Positions 25,689 to 34,495 of a DNA stretch of 64,000 bases are shown here, in pieces. The translations under genes were made by a program, and so were the position numbers. The stretch is from an uncultured Oscillospiraceae bacterium (GTDB taxonomy: Bacteria > Bacillota > Clostridia > Oscillospirales > Oscillospiraceae), in assembly GCA_947169975.1 (NCBI GenBank), contig CAMVRT010000001.1, positions 172,812 to 236,811 of the forward strand, read 5' to 3'. The notes beneath the pieces were generated by a model. The model was not told where the DNA came from. It was given only the letters and a program-made list of their open reading frames with translations, and did not search any database. Within the stretch, counting starts at the first letter, position 1, and the number at the start of each line of letters is the position of its first letter.

Positions 25689-27730
25689 CACAGCACCTTC
25701 CTGACGGTGTCGGGGCTATAGGTAGCGAAGATCTGATCGAAGTTGGTGGCGACGCTGTCGGAGGCCATGGAGCTGTCGCGCATGACGAAGTAGTAGGGCT
25801 TTTTCTTTGCGATTTCCGTTATCACTTCATCGGTAACATTGGCGTCAAAGCAGGCGATAAGGAAGCCGTCTGCCACATTAAACACCTTTTTGCCCGCAAT
25901 CGTGCTTTCCTCGATTTTACTGGAGAGCAGTACGCCGAGGTCGAGCATGACCTGGAACAACAAATCCTCAGGCGTCCTGTCCTCTTTGATATTGTCCGCC
26001 GTGCCAAATAGGGTGTCCATCGTCAGCTCTGCAGGATTATAGTACACGTCCTTCATGTTGCTGCTGTCGAGCTTGAGAACACGGAAGCCAACGTCCCCAT
26101 ATGCAATATCTGTACCTGCTCGCCTGAGTCGTTCTTTACCAATTTCAGAGATTAAATGAGGCTTTCCGATTGAATCTAAAAAATCTATAGTTTTTTGCAG
26201 GTCTTTCTTTGTGGCAGGGTCAGCCTTTTGTATTTGCTCATCAATATTCTCTGGCAATTGTACTAGTATAAACTTTCGAGTTGTCTTCTCGGTTTTTGCA
26301 TAATCAAATACGGCATTTCCTGTAGTCCCCGAACCGCTAAAGAAGTCTAATATTAAATCGTTTTCTCCAGAGAAGAGTTTAATTAGACGTTCTATCAGTT
26401 TTAAGGGTTTTTTTCCATTTCTGAAATCAACATAACCTTCGTTGTCTAATCCCGTTGTTTTAATGTCCTGCCAAAAGTCACACGGATTAACAGTTAGATA
26501 GTCATCCGCAAATAAGATTTTTATTCTCGGCTTTTCAATATCGGAAGAATAGTCGCCCTTAATTAGATACATCTTTTTTTGAGGCGTCACTATTCCATAA
26601 AATACCTGTGAAAGACTTTTTCGCTTTTCATCAGCTAATTCTTTCGCTCCACCAGTCATTGAGACAGTCTGAACAATACGCCATGCATTATCGAAATTGA
26701 ACTTTTCTTTTTCTACATCTGTTTCAATGTCATATTGTTTGTAAGCTTCCGAAAGTGATGTGTATTGAACTTTTTCTAATAGTCTATCTACTTCCAAAAT
26801 CTGCGTGGCTGAACGGTTTTCATTGTCTCTAATCTCTTTTATAAAGTGAACATCTTCCTCGCTGATGCCTTGAAGAAATGTTTTATACTCATTATCCCAA
26901 CGTTCTTTAGGAATCATGACAGAGTTAATTGTGGTATCTTTCCCACGCTTATATACGAGAATATATTCTTTCAGCTTTGGTAGGCGTATAGAAGCATGTG
27001 CCATCTTCATTCCCGTCGGCTCACTCATCTTTACCACTATCGTTGTCATGAAATTAGCTGAACCAAAGACTTCATCACATACTTTTTTCAGGTTGCCATA
27101 TTCGTTATCATCAATTTGAATACATATGACCCCATCCTGCGTGAGTAAATCCTTTGCAACTTTCAGCCGAGGATAAATCATATTAAGCCAATCAGTATGG
27201 AACCGTCCATTATTCTCATTATTCGCTTTTAGATTAAAAAGGAGATTGCCATCCTCATCATATGCACCGCTCAAAGAAGAAAAAGCCGCTTCAGAAACCG
27301 AATAATCATCATCATAAACGAAACTGTCTTTTCCAGTGTTATATGGTGGGTCAATATATATCATCTTGATTTTGCCAAGATAGGTTTCCTGCAGGAGCTT
27401 CAGCACGTCGAGGTTGTCGCCCTCGATGTACAGGTTCTCCGTGTTGTCAAAATCGACGCTCTCCTCACGGCAGGGGCGAAGGGTCTCCGCAATCGGCGCA
27501 TTTGCCAGCAGGATGGACTTCTTTTTATCCGGCCAGGTAAACTGATACCGCTCCTCGTTCCCCTCGACGATCACAGAGGACAGCTCCTGCCGCAGCATAT
27601 CAAAGTCAATGGCGTGGACAACATTGCCATCCTCGTCCTTCACCTCGGTCAAGCAGTTCGGGAACAGCGCACCGATTTTTTCGACATTTTCGTCAACCTT
27701 ATTCGGGCTGTGCATTTTCAGTTTATCCAT
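25688..27730 (-). CDS. Type III restriction-modification DNA methyltransferase, Mod subunit
   Basis: 680 residues with the beta-class order of motifs: catalytic DPPYNTG near residue 123 (MIYIDPPYNTGKDSF) before the SAM-binding motif DFFSGSGTTGNAVFDYA near residue 460, as in N6-adenine methyltransferases of the Mod group. The middle third (about residues 200-430, DNA about 26400-27100) is much more AT-rich than the ends, as expected for a horizontally exchanged target-recognition domain. AGGAGG precedes the ATG at 9 bases. The start overlaps the end of the gene at 27723 and the stop overlaps the GNAT gene. It modifies host DNA and guides Res. Confidence 0.93.
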   Translation of the reverse strand: MDKLKMHSPNKVDENVEKIGALFPNCLTEVKDEDGNVVHAIDFDMLRQELSSVIVEGNEERYQFTWPDKKKSILLANAPIAETLRPCREESVDFDNTENLYIEGDNLDVLKLLQETYLGKIKMIYIDPPYNTGKDSFVYDDDYSVSEAAFSSLSGAYDEDGNLLFNLKANNENNGRFHTDWLNMIYPRLKVAKDLLTQDGVICIQIDDNEYGNLKKVCDEVFGSANFMTTIVVKMSEPTGMKMAHASIRLPKLKEYILVYKRGKDTTINSVMIPKERWDNEYKTFLQGISEEDVHFIKEIRDNENRSATQILEVDRLLEKVQYTSLSEAYKQYDIETDVEKEKFNFDNAWRIVQTVSMTGGAKELADEKRKSLSQVFYGIVTPQKKMYLIKGDYSSDIEKPRIKILFADDYLTVNPCDFWQDIKTTGLDNEGYVDFRNGKKPLKLIERLIKLFSGENDLILDFFSGSGTTGNAVFDYAKTEKTTRKFILVQLPENIDEQIQKADPATKKDLQKTIDFLDSIGKPHLISEIGKERLRRAGTDIAYGDVGFRVLKLDSSNMKDVYYNPAELTMDTLFGTADNIKEDRTPEDLLFQVMLDLGVLLSSKIEESTIAGKKVFNVADGFLIACFDANVTDEVITEIAKKKPYYFVMRDSSMASDSVATNFDQIFATYSPDTVRKVL

Positions 27731-28496
27731 TTCCAGAGTCCTCCTGATCTTTTTTCAGATACTCAGCTAGCCTTTTTAATTGCTTTTCATCAAGTTGTAA
27801 GAAAGCAAAAAACGTTTTTTGCTTTGGTGAGAATTTCTTATCTCTGAGCACAATGAGAAGGATATACCTAACAAGTAAATAGTCATCAAAAGAAATCCCC
27901 ATATAATCCGTATCATTCTCGTGGCGTACCAAGTGAAGATGCACTTTATTCCTAAGTCTTTTTAGCCTTTTAATCTGCGGATATGCCTTCGAAGACATGG
28001 AGAGCAATTTTTTCTCCTGAACTTTATTAATTAAGTATTCAAAGTCCATCTGCACGTCACGAGGTGTGTTTAATTCTTTCTCCACAGAGATAACGTATTT
28101 TTTCTTGACACCGTCTTCAAAAAATATATTAGTGTGTACAGGTTTTGCGGCATCCTCCCAGGACTCTTTCTTTTGATATCCCCCCGAAACGACAAGATGA
28201 TGAAAAATGGCCTCAATGATACCCATAGCAGTAATGATGTAGTTTTTTATTAGATGCATTGCAATTATGTCATGAAGATGGATCTCTTCAAACTGCAACT
28301 GTATGTATTCAAGATATTGGAGAGCATAAGCAATGTTTTTTCGCACCTCCTTACTCATACCATAAAGGGCGCCACTCTTCAATTCGCTTTCAAAAGATGA
28401 AACCGCTATCGGGTGCCATCTTTCAGAATAATACACATCTGTATTTGTCTCGAGGATGCTTTCAAAAACTGTCATATCATCTGGACGATGTATCAT
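27723..28496 (-). CDS. Unknown helical protein, possible HEPN-type, in the type III operon
   Basis: 257 residues, strongly helical, no signal peptide. The sequence RLKRLRNKVHLHLVRH near residue 183 contains R-(x)5-H, which fits the Rx4-6H signature of HEPN ribonucleases, but one motif is weak evidence. The preceding part (HDIIAMHLIKNYIITAMGII) is a long helix. GGAGGGAATCC precedes the ATG, and the 3' end overlaps mod by 8 bp. If HEPN is right, this would be an RNase effector or toxin inside a restriction operon. Otherwise unknown. Confidence 0.5.
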   Translation of the reverse strand: MIHRPDDMTVFESILETNTDVYYSERWHPIAVSSFESELKSGALYGMSKEVRKNIAYALQYLEYIQLQFEEIHLHDIIAMHLIKNYIITAMGIIEAIFHHLVVSGGYQKKESWEDAAKPVHTNIFFEDGVKKKYVISVEKELNTPRDVQMDFEYLINKVQEKKLLSMSSKAYPQIKRLKRLRNKVHLHLVRHENDTDYMGISFDDYLLVRYILLIVLRDKKFSPKQKTFFAFLQLDEKQLKRLAEYLKKDQEDSGNG

Positions 28497-28515
28497 GGAT
28501 TCCCTCCGGTTCCTG

Positions 28516-29157
28516 CTATTGACAATTTAGCTCTCTTTCAAGCTTCTGTATCCGCTGTACCAATTCAAACTTCTTCTTTGGCTGTTTTTCAGTTCGTGCC
28601 AACTTCTCCAATCGGTCAATTTCCCGTTGGAGCTTTTCTCTTTTCGCGCTTCGCTCCACAGACTCCCGCAGGCTGTCTCCGGAACTTGTCAAGGCGTCTC
28701 CTGCGATCTGGCGGACCAGTCTTTCATACACGGCATCGGTGGTGAGACCGTCCAGCTTCAAAGTAAGCTTGTCCCCTTCCAGCCAATCCGTATGATAATA
28801 GCGGCTCACCTTAAAGCTGCCGGAGGCGGAGGCCTCCTTATAGCCGATCCACGCCTGGGACTTCCCGTCACAGGTCAGAATGAAAAGAATATGATACGGG
28901 ATCTCCTTGTCAATCTGACGGAGAACGGCCTCATCCAGAGAGGGCTGGTTGAGCTGCAGTTCAAAGACCTCCAGCTCCGTAACATTACTGCCCTGCGCCA
29001 CGTTAACGGTACTGGGCGCCACCTTGTTCCGCCAGTAGATCACCCTGATCTGCTCCACAAACACCCGCCGCAGCGCCGGTGTCACAGTAAGATTGTCATA
29101 GAATTTCTGCTTGGGGATGCGTCTGTTGAATTCAGTTGACCTTGGAAAACCGAGCAT
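28516..29157 (-). CDS. DUF4391 domain protein
   Basis: 213 residues from the ATG at 29157 (GAGGTGTGATGGT upstream). The N-terminus FPRSTEFNRRIPKQKFYDNL, the block VIYWRNKVAPSTVNV and YHTDWL are as I know them from DUF4391 proteins, which are often encoded next to a helicase and a type III-like methylase. The C-terminus (residues 160-213) is a charged coiled coil (LQREIDRLEKLARTEKQPKK). No catalytic residues are known to me. It lies between the Cys-rich small protein and the HEPN-like gene in the same operon and is likely a component of the expanded system. Confidence 0.8.
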   Translation of the reverse strand: MLGFPRSTEFNRRIPKQKFYDNLTVTPALRRVFVEQIRVIYWRNKVAPSTVNVAQGSNVTELEVFELQLNQPSLDEAVLRQIDKEIPYHILFILTCDGKSQAWIGYKEASASGSFKVSRYYHTDWLEGDKLTLKLDGLTTDAVYERLVRQIAGDALTSSGDSLRESVERSAKREKLQREIDRLEKLARTEKQPKKKFELVQRIQKLERELNCQ

Positions 29158-29168
29158 ACCATCACACC

Positions 29169-29438
29169 TCAATACCAATAGCAGTCATCATCGCCGCCGG
29201 ACGGCTTCTTCTTTGCTTTCTGCTGGGTCATCTGGCGGAGGCGGAACTCCTCCTCGCTGATGGCCTCGTATTCCTCACAATGGGCACTGCCAATGCAGCG
29301 GCCGCTGCGCTTTATGCAGTCGTTACTGGCGTATTCATAGTATTTGCAGCGCCCTTTGTACCTGCGCTCATCGCCCTCCTGACGATGCATTCGCTCCTTG
29401 TGCCAAGGAGTACCCGTCAAATGCTTTAGGCCCATCAT
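29169..29438 (-). CDS. Small Cys-rich protein in the type III operon
   Basis: 89 residues with an evenly spaced cysteine set: CKYYEYASNDC, GRCIGSAHC (residues about 31-54), plus CYWY at the end. Such spacing suggests one zinc site. The helicase gene ends 6 bp upstream and this gene nearly abuts the DUF4391 gene, so it is a real member of the operon. I do not know a family name. It could be a DNA-binding or assembly factor of the system (inference). Confidence 0.7.
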   Translation of the reverse strand: MMGLKHLTGTPWHKERMHRQEGDERRYKGRCKYYEYASNDCIKRSGRCIGSAHCEEYEAISEEEFRLRQMTQQKAKKKPSGGDDDCYWY

Positions 29439-29444
29439 TGCACC

Positions 29445-32400
29445 TCACTTTACCACCAGGAAACAGATCAGCTCAAAATCATCCAAACCGGACACCTCGT
29501 CCAGCAGAACCGTTGTTCCGCCGGGACGGAAGAGACTGTCAATATCGCTCTCCTCCTTGGCGTCCACGATGGAGTCAATGGCGTCATTGAGCAGGGTTGA
29601 GACCTTGCGCATATCGCGGCCATCTTTGGTCTCCCGATTGAACTGGCGGCACAGCTCGTCCACCGGAGCCGCCTTTCCGCGGCAGAGCAGACGCATGGTG
29701 TCCAGCATCCGTTTGGGATCCAGATAGTCGCAGACCACCTGCCCATTGACGTCAATATAAACCATGTAAAAGGGGTGGATGCGGTTCTGGTTGCCGATGT
29801 TGACCCCGCTGTTGACATTCTTCAGCACGAAGATCACACCGGGCGGACATTCCTCCGTGGCAGGTACCACGGCACTCATGCCAAAGGGGGTGCGCTCCAC
29901 GTCGTCGTGGTGCTTCATGTACTCCAGCAGATCCAGCCGGAATTCATTCAGCCCCAGGTCCATAATGGAGATTCCGCTGGACATATCCTCGATGTCCACC
30001 ACCTCGTCACGCAGACGCTTCAGCTGGGCGCGGCGATACTCCAGATCCCCTTTCTCCTCGGCGCTGATCAAGTTATCGTCACCGGTGGAGGTCATGACAG
30101 AAATCTTCATGCGGGTCTCGACTCGTGCCTTTAGATTGATATACTCATCCAGATCCATATCGGGCCAAAAGTTGACCAGTTGGATATAGGCATTTCGGCT
30201 GCCAATACGGTCAATACGGCCAAAACGCTGAATGATCCGCACAGGGTTCCAGTGGATATCGTAATTGATCAGGTAGTCGCAGTCCTGGAGGTTCTGGCCT
30301 TCGGAAATGCAGTCGGTGGCAATCAGCACATCCAGATCCGCGTTTGTTTTGAGATTCAAAGTATCACGGCTCTTGGATATAGGCGAGAAGCATGTCAGCA
30401 CCGTATTCAGATCGGCATGTAATTTGGGGATGGTGGTTTTTCCGTCAACGGTGCCGGTGATCTCACCGGTGGAAAGCCCATAACGATCCTTGACGTATGC
30501 GCTGACATGGGCATAGAGATAGTCGGCGGTGTCGGAAAACGCCGTAAAGATCAGCAGTTTTTTGTTGCCGGGGTTGATGGGATGCGCCATCTTCTCATCG
30601 ATCAATCCCAACAGCGCCTGAAGCTTGGAATCGTGCTCCGGCGTGATATCCTTGATCATCAGGGAAAGCAGCTCGAGGTTTTCACTGTCCTCTGCAAGCT
30701 CTCTGCGCCAGGAAACGTAGTCCATGTCCCCCAGATCAATGCGGACTTTCTTTCCGACGGAGAACAGGTCACTGTTCTGATCGTCGTAGTCAAAATCGTC
30801 TGCCTGGGAGATTTCATACAGCTCCAAAGACATCTGTCCATCGCGGTACATGTCGATGGCGCGGATGGTGGAGTCAATGTAGTTCCGGATCCTGTCTACC
30901 GTCAGCTGAAAGGCATAGACCGAGCTCTCCAACCGCTTGAGAAGGTTGATGCTCATCAGGCGGCGGATACCCTGCTCACGACCTCTTTGGGTCAGGCTTG
31001 TTCCCACATTATGGGTAAGCTCCTGATACTTTGCGACACGGGAAGGCAGGATATAATTGGAGGGGGTATAAATGGTCAGATTCAGCGCAATCAGCAAGCT
31101 GTAAATCTGATTGTAATTGATGGCATCGCTCAGATCGGTGAGATGCGGGCTTTTTGAGATGGGCTTCAACCGTTCCGGGAACGTGCCGATATCCTCTGTA
31201 TTGTAATACTTCCGGATATGCTTTCTAGAGCGGGCAATGGTCACACTGTCCAGCACCTCGAAGAAGTCGAAGTCCAGTGTTTTCAGCAGAGCATCTGTGG
31301 TTCGTTCCTCTGCAGGGCGCTTGCTCCACGCGTTAAAGGACTTCTGCGCACTGCGGAAAATCTCATCAATAGATTTGCTTGTATTCAGTTGGCGGTTAAT
31401 GTATTCGGAGTTGCCCTCATATGCAAGTGCCAGCTGGTTTTTCAAGTCATTGAAGCGATTGTTGACAGGAGTAGCGGAGAGCATTAATACCTTGGTCTTG
31501 ACGCCTGCGCGCACCACACGATTCATAAGACGCAAGTAGCGGTTTTCCCGGTCATCTTCACCGGAAACATCGCCGCCGTTGCGGAAGTTATGGCTTTCAT
31601 CGATCACAACCAGGTCATAGTTGCCCCAGTTGATACGCGCAAGATCGATGCCGTTGGACTGGCCTCTGTCTCTCGACAGGTCTGTGTGGAACAGCACATC
31701 ATACCCCAATCGGTCAGCGGCAATGGGGTTGTTGGTGTAGTTGCTTTTATATGTATTCCAGTTCTCAGATAGCTTCTTGGGACAAAGCACCAGCACGGAT
31801 TTGTTGCGGTTTTCGTAGTACTTGATGACCGCGAGAGCAGTAAAGGTTTTGCCCAGGCCCACGCTGTCCGCTAAAATGCAGCCGTTGTATTTTTCAAGCT
31901 TATTGATAATTGCCAGCGCAGCGTCCTTCTGGAAGTTATAGAGAAGATTCCAGATTTTGCTCTGCTTGAATCCGGTAGCCTCGTTGGGCAGGACATCCTC
32001 GGAAATGTCCTCCAGAAACTCGTTGAAAATATTATACAGGGTGAAAAAGTAGATAAACTCAGGGGAATTCTCTTTGTAGGCGACTGAGATGCTCTCAATG
32101 ACAATTTCGGTCACATCCTCCAGGCGATGACTATCTGCCCAGATCTCACCAAAGAGCTTGAGAAAGTAGCGGCCATTTTCATAGCTTTCCGTTTTCTGGA
32201 CGGGATAATATACGTTATTACCGCGCTCACAGCCCAGATCCACAGTGGTAAAACCGTTGATTGGCATGTAGGACGCCTCGTCCACCGTCATGAATCCCAT
32301 CATCCGCTCCTGTGTGACATTGGATTTGAATACGGCTTTCCGGCGGATCCAGTCTGCGCACTCCTTGGCAAGGGCTTTCTGCGTCAATTCGTTTCTGAGG

Positions 32401-32717
32401 CGGATTTCAAATTCTGTTCCGTAGATACTGCGCTCACGGTTCAGCCTGGGAATATAGAATTCACGCCGTGCCTTCTCCGCTTTTTCTTTCAAAAATGTGG
32501 GGGATGTAAAAATGAAACGGAGCTGGTCAACGCTCTCCAGCTGGTCACGAAGCTCCTGATAGGCATAAATGGAGAAATACGCCGCAGCAATAGATACCTT
32601 GCTGCCACCTTTGATCGATGTCAGCAGTTCATCACGCATCGTGCGGTTAATGTTGTCGAGTATTTCCACGCTGCTCACCCCGGTTTTTCTGTCTTGTAAC
32701 ACGTTATATAATCCCAT
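29445..32717 (-). CDS. SNF2/DEAD-type helicase with N-terminal PLD-like domain
   Basis: 1090 residues. The first 200 residues look like the phospholipase-D-like N-domain of defence helicases (GSKVSIAAAYFSIYAYQELRD, with the core AAAYFSIYA). The motor follows: LADSVGLGKTFTALAVIKYY (Walker A near residue 285), VVIDESHNFRNGGD, MLSATPVNNRF, and in the second lobe ATDCISEGQNLQDCD and QRFGRIDRIGS. It is the first gene of the operon that continues with the Cys-rich protein, DUF4391, the HEPN-like protein, Mod, GNAT and Res. Helicases of this build occur with DUF4391 and methylases in other genomes. It probably supplies DNA or RNP remodelling; no nuclease motif is seen. Confidence 0.88.
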   Translation of the reverse strand: MGLYNVLQDRKTGVSSVEILDNINRTMRDELLTSIKGGSKVSIAAAYFSIYAYQELRDQLESVDQLRFIFTSPTFLKEKAEKARREFYIPRLNRERSIYGTEFEIRLRNELTQKALAKECADWIRRKAVFKSNVTQERMMGFMTVDEASYMPINGFTTVDLGCERGNNVYYPVQKTESYENGRYFLKLFGEIWADSHRLEDVTEIVIESISVAYKENSPEFIYFFTLYNIFNEFLEDISEDVLPNEATGFKQSKIWNLLYNFQKDAALAIINKLEKYNGCILADSVGLGKTFTALAVIKYYENRNKSVLVLCPKKLSENWNTYKSNYTNNPIAADRLGYDVLFHTDLSRDRGQSNGIDLARINWGNYDLVVIDESHNFRNGGDVSGEDDRENRYLRLMNRVVRAGVKTKVLMLSATPVNNRFNDLKNQLALAYEGNSEYINRQLNTSKSIDEIFRSAQKSFNAWSKRPAEERTTDALLKTLDFDFFEVLDSVTIARSRKHIRKYYNTEDIGTFPERLKPISKSPHLTDLSDAINYNQIYSLLIALNLTIYTPSNYILPSRVAKYQELTHNVGTSLTQRGREQGIRRLMSINLLKRLESSVYAFQLTVDRIRNYIDSTIRAIDMYRDGQMSLELYEISQADDFDYDDQNSDLFSVGKKVRIDLGDMDYVSWRRELAEDSENLELLSLMIKDITPEHDSKLQALLGLIDEKMAHPINPGNKKLLIFTAFSDTADYLYAHVSAYVKDRYGLSTGEITGTVDGKTTIPKLHADLNTVLTCFSPISKSRDTLNLKTNADLDVLIATDCISEGQNLQDCDYLINYDIHWNPVRIIQRFGRIDRIGSRNAYIQLVNFWPDMDLDEYINLKARVETRMKISVMTSTGDDNLISAEEKGDLEYRRAQLKRLRDEVVDIEDMSSGISIMDLGLNEFRLDLLEYMKHHDDVERTPFGMSAVVPATEECPPGVIFVLKNVNSGVNIGNQNRIHPFYMVYIDVNGQVVCDYLDPKRMLDTMRLLCRGKAAPVDELCRQFNRETKDGRDMRKVSTLLNDAIDSIVDAKEESDIDSLFRPGGTTVLLDEVSGLDDFELICFLVVK

Positions 32718-32797
32718 TATGTCTTATTTTGTTATTTTAGCACAAATAATCCAAAAACTCCATGCTTTATCTTTGAGAATTATATGATTTCAAAAAC

Positions 32798-33283
32798 TCA
32801 CATCTCTGCCACATTATAAACCGTCACTCCCAGTTTCCAAGCGTATTCCACTGTATATGCTGTTCCGCCGGTGGCACGGGTACAGTAGGCAATACAAAAG
32901 GCAGAATGCTTTACAAGGTGGCGATTCCGGGCCAGGTAGGTCTGGCGGCTGGGAGAATCTGACACACATACCACCTTGTCATACTGTGGCAGCAGCGCTT
33001 CATATTGTTTCCTCTGTTCGCTGCTCCATTTGCTTGTATAGCCCTCAAAGGGTTTGACCAGAATCACCTTGATGTCCGGAAGATCCTTTCTGCGCAGTTC
33101 CATCAGCAGATTGGCCATCATGGTGTCAAAGCCAATTGCTCCACCCACGCCAAAATAACGAACGCCTCGGCTGTAAAGCTGCCGAATAATCCTTTCGGCT
33201 CGTTGGCATATTTGCACACGATCCCTCTCCGGTATATCCCTGTGTCCTGTGAAGCAACACGTCTTATTACGCAAGTCAGTCAT
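32798..33283 (-). CDS. SLOG-family (DUF1273/YpsA-like) Rossmann protein
   Basis: 161 residues from the ATG at 33283 (GGAGGCGATGAA upstream). Typical features: CCFTGHRDIP near residue 10, RYFGVGGAIGFDTMMANLL with the GGAxG-D/E element near residue 47, and TGGTAYTVEYAWKLG at the end. SLOG domains bind nucleotides or nucleotide-derived signals, and some act as sensors in defence systems such as Thoeris-like or TIR-coupled ones. It stands alone between the type III operon and the divergent XRE gene, so a partner is not evident. A housekeeping-like role as in YpsA is the alternative. Confidence 0.85.
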   Translation of the reverse strand: MTDLRNKTCCFTGHRDIPERDRVQICQRAERIIRQLYSRGVRYFGVGGAIGFDTMMANLLMELRRKDLPDIKVILVKPFEGYTSKWSSEQRKQYEALLPQYDKVVCVSDSPSRQTYLARNRHLVKHSAFCIAYCTRATGGTAYTVEYAWKLGVTVYNVAEM

Positions 33284-33325
33284 TTCATCGCCTCCAGGCA
33301 AAGTGTAACACGATTGTCCGGATTA

Positions 33326-33385
33326 GTACAGTTACAGGGACTAATTTACACGCCACGCAACCTATAATAATGGTACAGTTACAGG
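33326..33385 (+). promoter_or_regulatory. Direct-repeat operator pair in the SLOG / XRE divergent region
   Basis: GTACAGTTACAGG occurs at 33326-33338 and again at 33373-33385, 47 bp apart. TATAAT at 33363 lies between them, just before the XRE gene. The two identical sites are likely binding sites of the XRE protein, controlling both divergent genes (inference). Confidence 0.6.
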
Positions 33386-33401
33386 AACGTGTGGTGATAC
33401 T

Positions 33402-33641
33402 ATGCAGTTAAATGAAGCCGTCAGCATGCGGCTCAGTGAGCTCCTCAAGGAACGCGGGATGACACAATATCAACTCTATATGAAAAGCGGCGTCCCCAAG
33501 TCGACCATTGGAAACGTCATCAATTGCTCCTATGACTCTGTCAAATTGCGAATCATCCACGAGTTGTGTCAAGGACTGGATATTGACATCAGTGAGTTCT
33601 TCCGATCTTCTCTCTTTGCTGAAGACAATTTGGAACCGTAA
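33402..33641 (+). CDS. XRE-family regulator
   Basis: 79 residues, a single HTH_3 domain: RLSELLKERGMTQYQLYMKS, then VPKSTIGNVINCSYDSV with the recognition helix, and LCQGLDIDISEFF. Short Cro/C1-type regulators of this length are common on mobile elements. It is divergent from the SLOG gene, with a duplicated 13-bp site between. A hairpin terminator at 33645 separates it from the convergent ribbon-helix-helix gene. Confidence 0.9.
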   Translation: MQLNEAVSMRLSELLKERGMTQYQLYMKSGVPKSTIGNVINCSYDSVKLRIIHELCQGLDIDISEFFRSSLFAEDNLEP

Positions 33642-33644
33642 AAC

Positions 33645-33685
33645 AAAACAGGCCATGAGATGCTCCCATCTCATGGCCTGTTTTT
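33645..33685. terminator. Bidirectional terminator
   Basis: 18-bp stem AAAACAGGCCATGAGATG and its complement, with a 4-base loop and a T-run on the plus side and its mirror on the minus side. Between convergent XRE and RHH genes. Confidence 0.9.
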
Positions 33686-33706
33686 CATATTACAGTAGGG
33701 CCCGTT

Positions 33707-33925
33707 TTACTCGTCCTCTTTTGTTCCTTCCTGAGCAACAGCACCGCCGTCCATTTCTTGGCAGACAACGCGATAGATAAACGCGTTGGTGGACTCTCCG
33801 TTTGCCTTGGCATATGCCTGGATCCGGGCCTTTTCCCCTTTGGGAACGCGGAATTTGATCTCCTCCAGCTTTTCCTGCTGGTACTTCTTAACCGCGCGCA
33901 GCACGGATTCAGACGTCTTATTCAT
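33707..33925 (-). CDS. Ribbon-helix-helix-type small protein
   Basis: 72 residues from the ATG at 33925, with GGAGGCGGAG upstream. The order strand-helix-helix is visible: IKFRVPKGEKARIQAYAKAN (strand then helix A, residues about 23-42) and ESTNAFIYRVVCQEM (helix B). This is the Arc/MetJ or RelB-like fold of small DNA-binding repressors or antitoxins. No toxin gene is adjacent. It ends near the shared terminator. It may regulate the palindromic promoter at 34010, which is 85 bp upstream of its start and divergent. Confidence 0.8.
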   Translation of the reverse strand: MNKTSESVLRAVKKYQQEKLEEIKFRVPKGEKARIQAYAKANGESTNAFIYRVVCQEMDGGAVAQEGTKEDE

Positions 33926-34009
33926 AATCTCCGCCTCCGCTTTCTGTAAGTGGAAAAAGTATATCACAAAAACAATTTCAAATCCACAATAAAAATTTCA
34001 AAAAGCATG

Positions 34010-34038
34010 TTGACATATGGGCCCATATGTGTTATACT
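34010..34038 (+). promoter_or_regulatory. Strong promoter with an 18-bp palindrome in its spacer
   Basis: TTGACA at 34010, a 17-bp spacer and TATACT at 34033. The perfect palindrome ACATATGGGCCCATATGT (34013-34030) fills the spacer and overlaps the -35 box, an ideal operator for a dimeric repressor such as the adjacent ribbon-helix-helix protein. Confidence 0.8.
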
Positions 34039-34273
34039 CACCTTACAAAACAAAAACAACGGCAGCAGCAGAGAGCTGGTACCTCTCTACTGCCTGCAAA
34101 GGTGAAGCGACCACCTATGCAACGGGATTCCCCGCACCGTTGGGCTTATTATACCCAGAACGGCCCAATTGTGCAAGGAATTTTTAGAGACGCACTCTCT
34201 TTCACGCTGTGTAGGATCATTACACCTGCACGGCGTTTTTGTTTCATTATGAAACGGAAGGAGTGGGTCTTTT
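34039..34273 (+). other. 235-bp structured leader before the recombinase unit
   Basis: Transcribed from the palindromic promoter. It contains a small hairpin AGAGAGCTGGTACCTCTCT (34070-34088) and further short stems but no gene with a ribosome site until 34274. It could be a regulatory leader or a small RNA. Confidence 0.4.
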
Positions 34274-34492
34274 ATGTTATCAAAGACTCCCACGGTCGTG
34301 GAATTATCCGCCGCGATCGCTCATAGGCTTGACCGAGGAGGGTCGTCGCCTATGGAAATCAAGCACACGCACCCCAGCCATGCCGATGAGGACGCCCGCC
34401 GCAGCGAGGTACGCGACAGACAGCGGATCTGCCTGGCGCTGATCCGCGCCCAGCGGGAGAAGGCAAAGGGCGTCCGGCGTCGGAGCGCGTAA
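34274..34492 (+). CDS. Small basic protein upstream of the serine recombinase
   Basis: 72 residues, very basic at the end (LIRAQREKAKGVRRRSA), preceded by GGAAGGAG ten bases before the ATG. Three bases separate its stop from the recombinase ATG, so translation is likely coupled. No family is recognised. A small basic protein directly ahead of a large serine recombinase could be a recombination directionality factor or a DNA-binding accessory protein, but this rests only on position. Confidence 0.6.
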   Translation: MLSKTPTVVELSAAIAHRLDRGGSSPMEIKHTHPSHADEDARRSEVRDRQRICLALIRAQREKAKGVRRRSA

Positions 34493-34495
34493 GCC

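Noticed and set aside
22131..32717. DISARM or BREX system
   Set aside because: A PLD-like domain, a helicase and a methylase are present, but no DUF1998 (DrmB), PglZ, BrxC or BrxL-like protein was seen, and mod/res are of type III.
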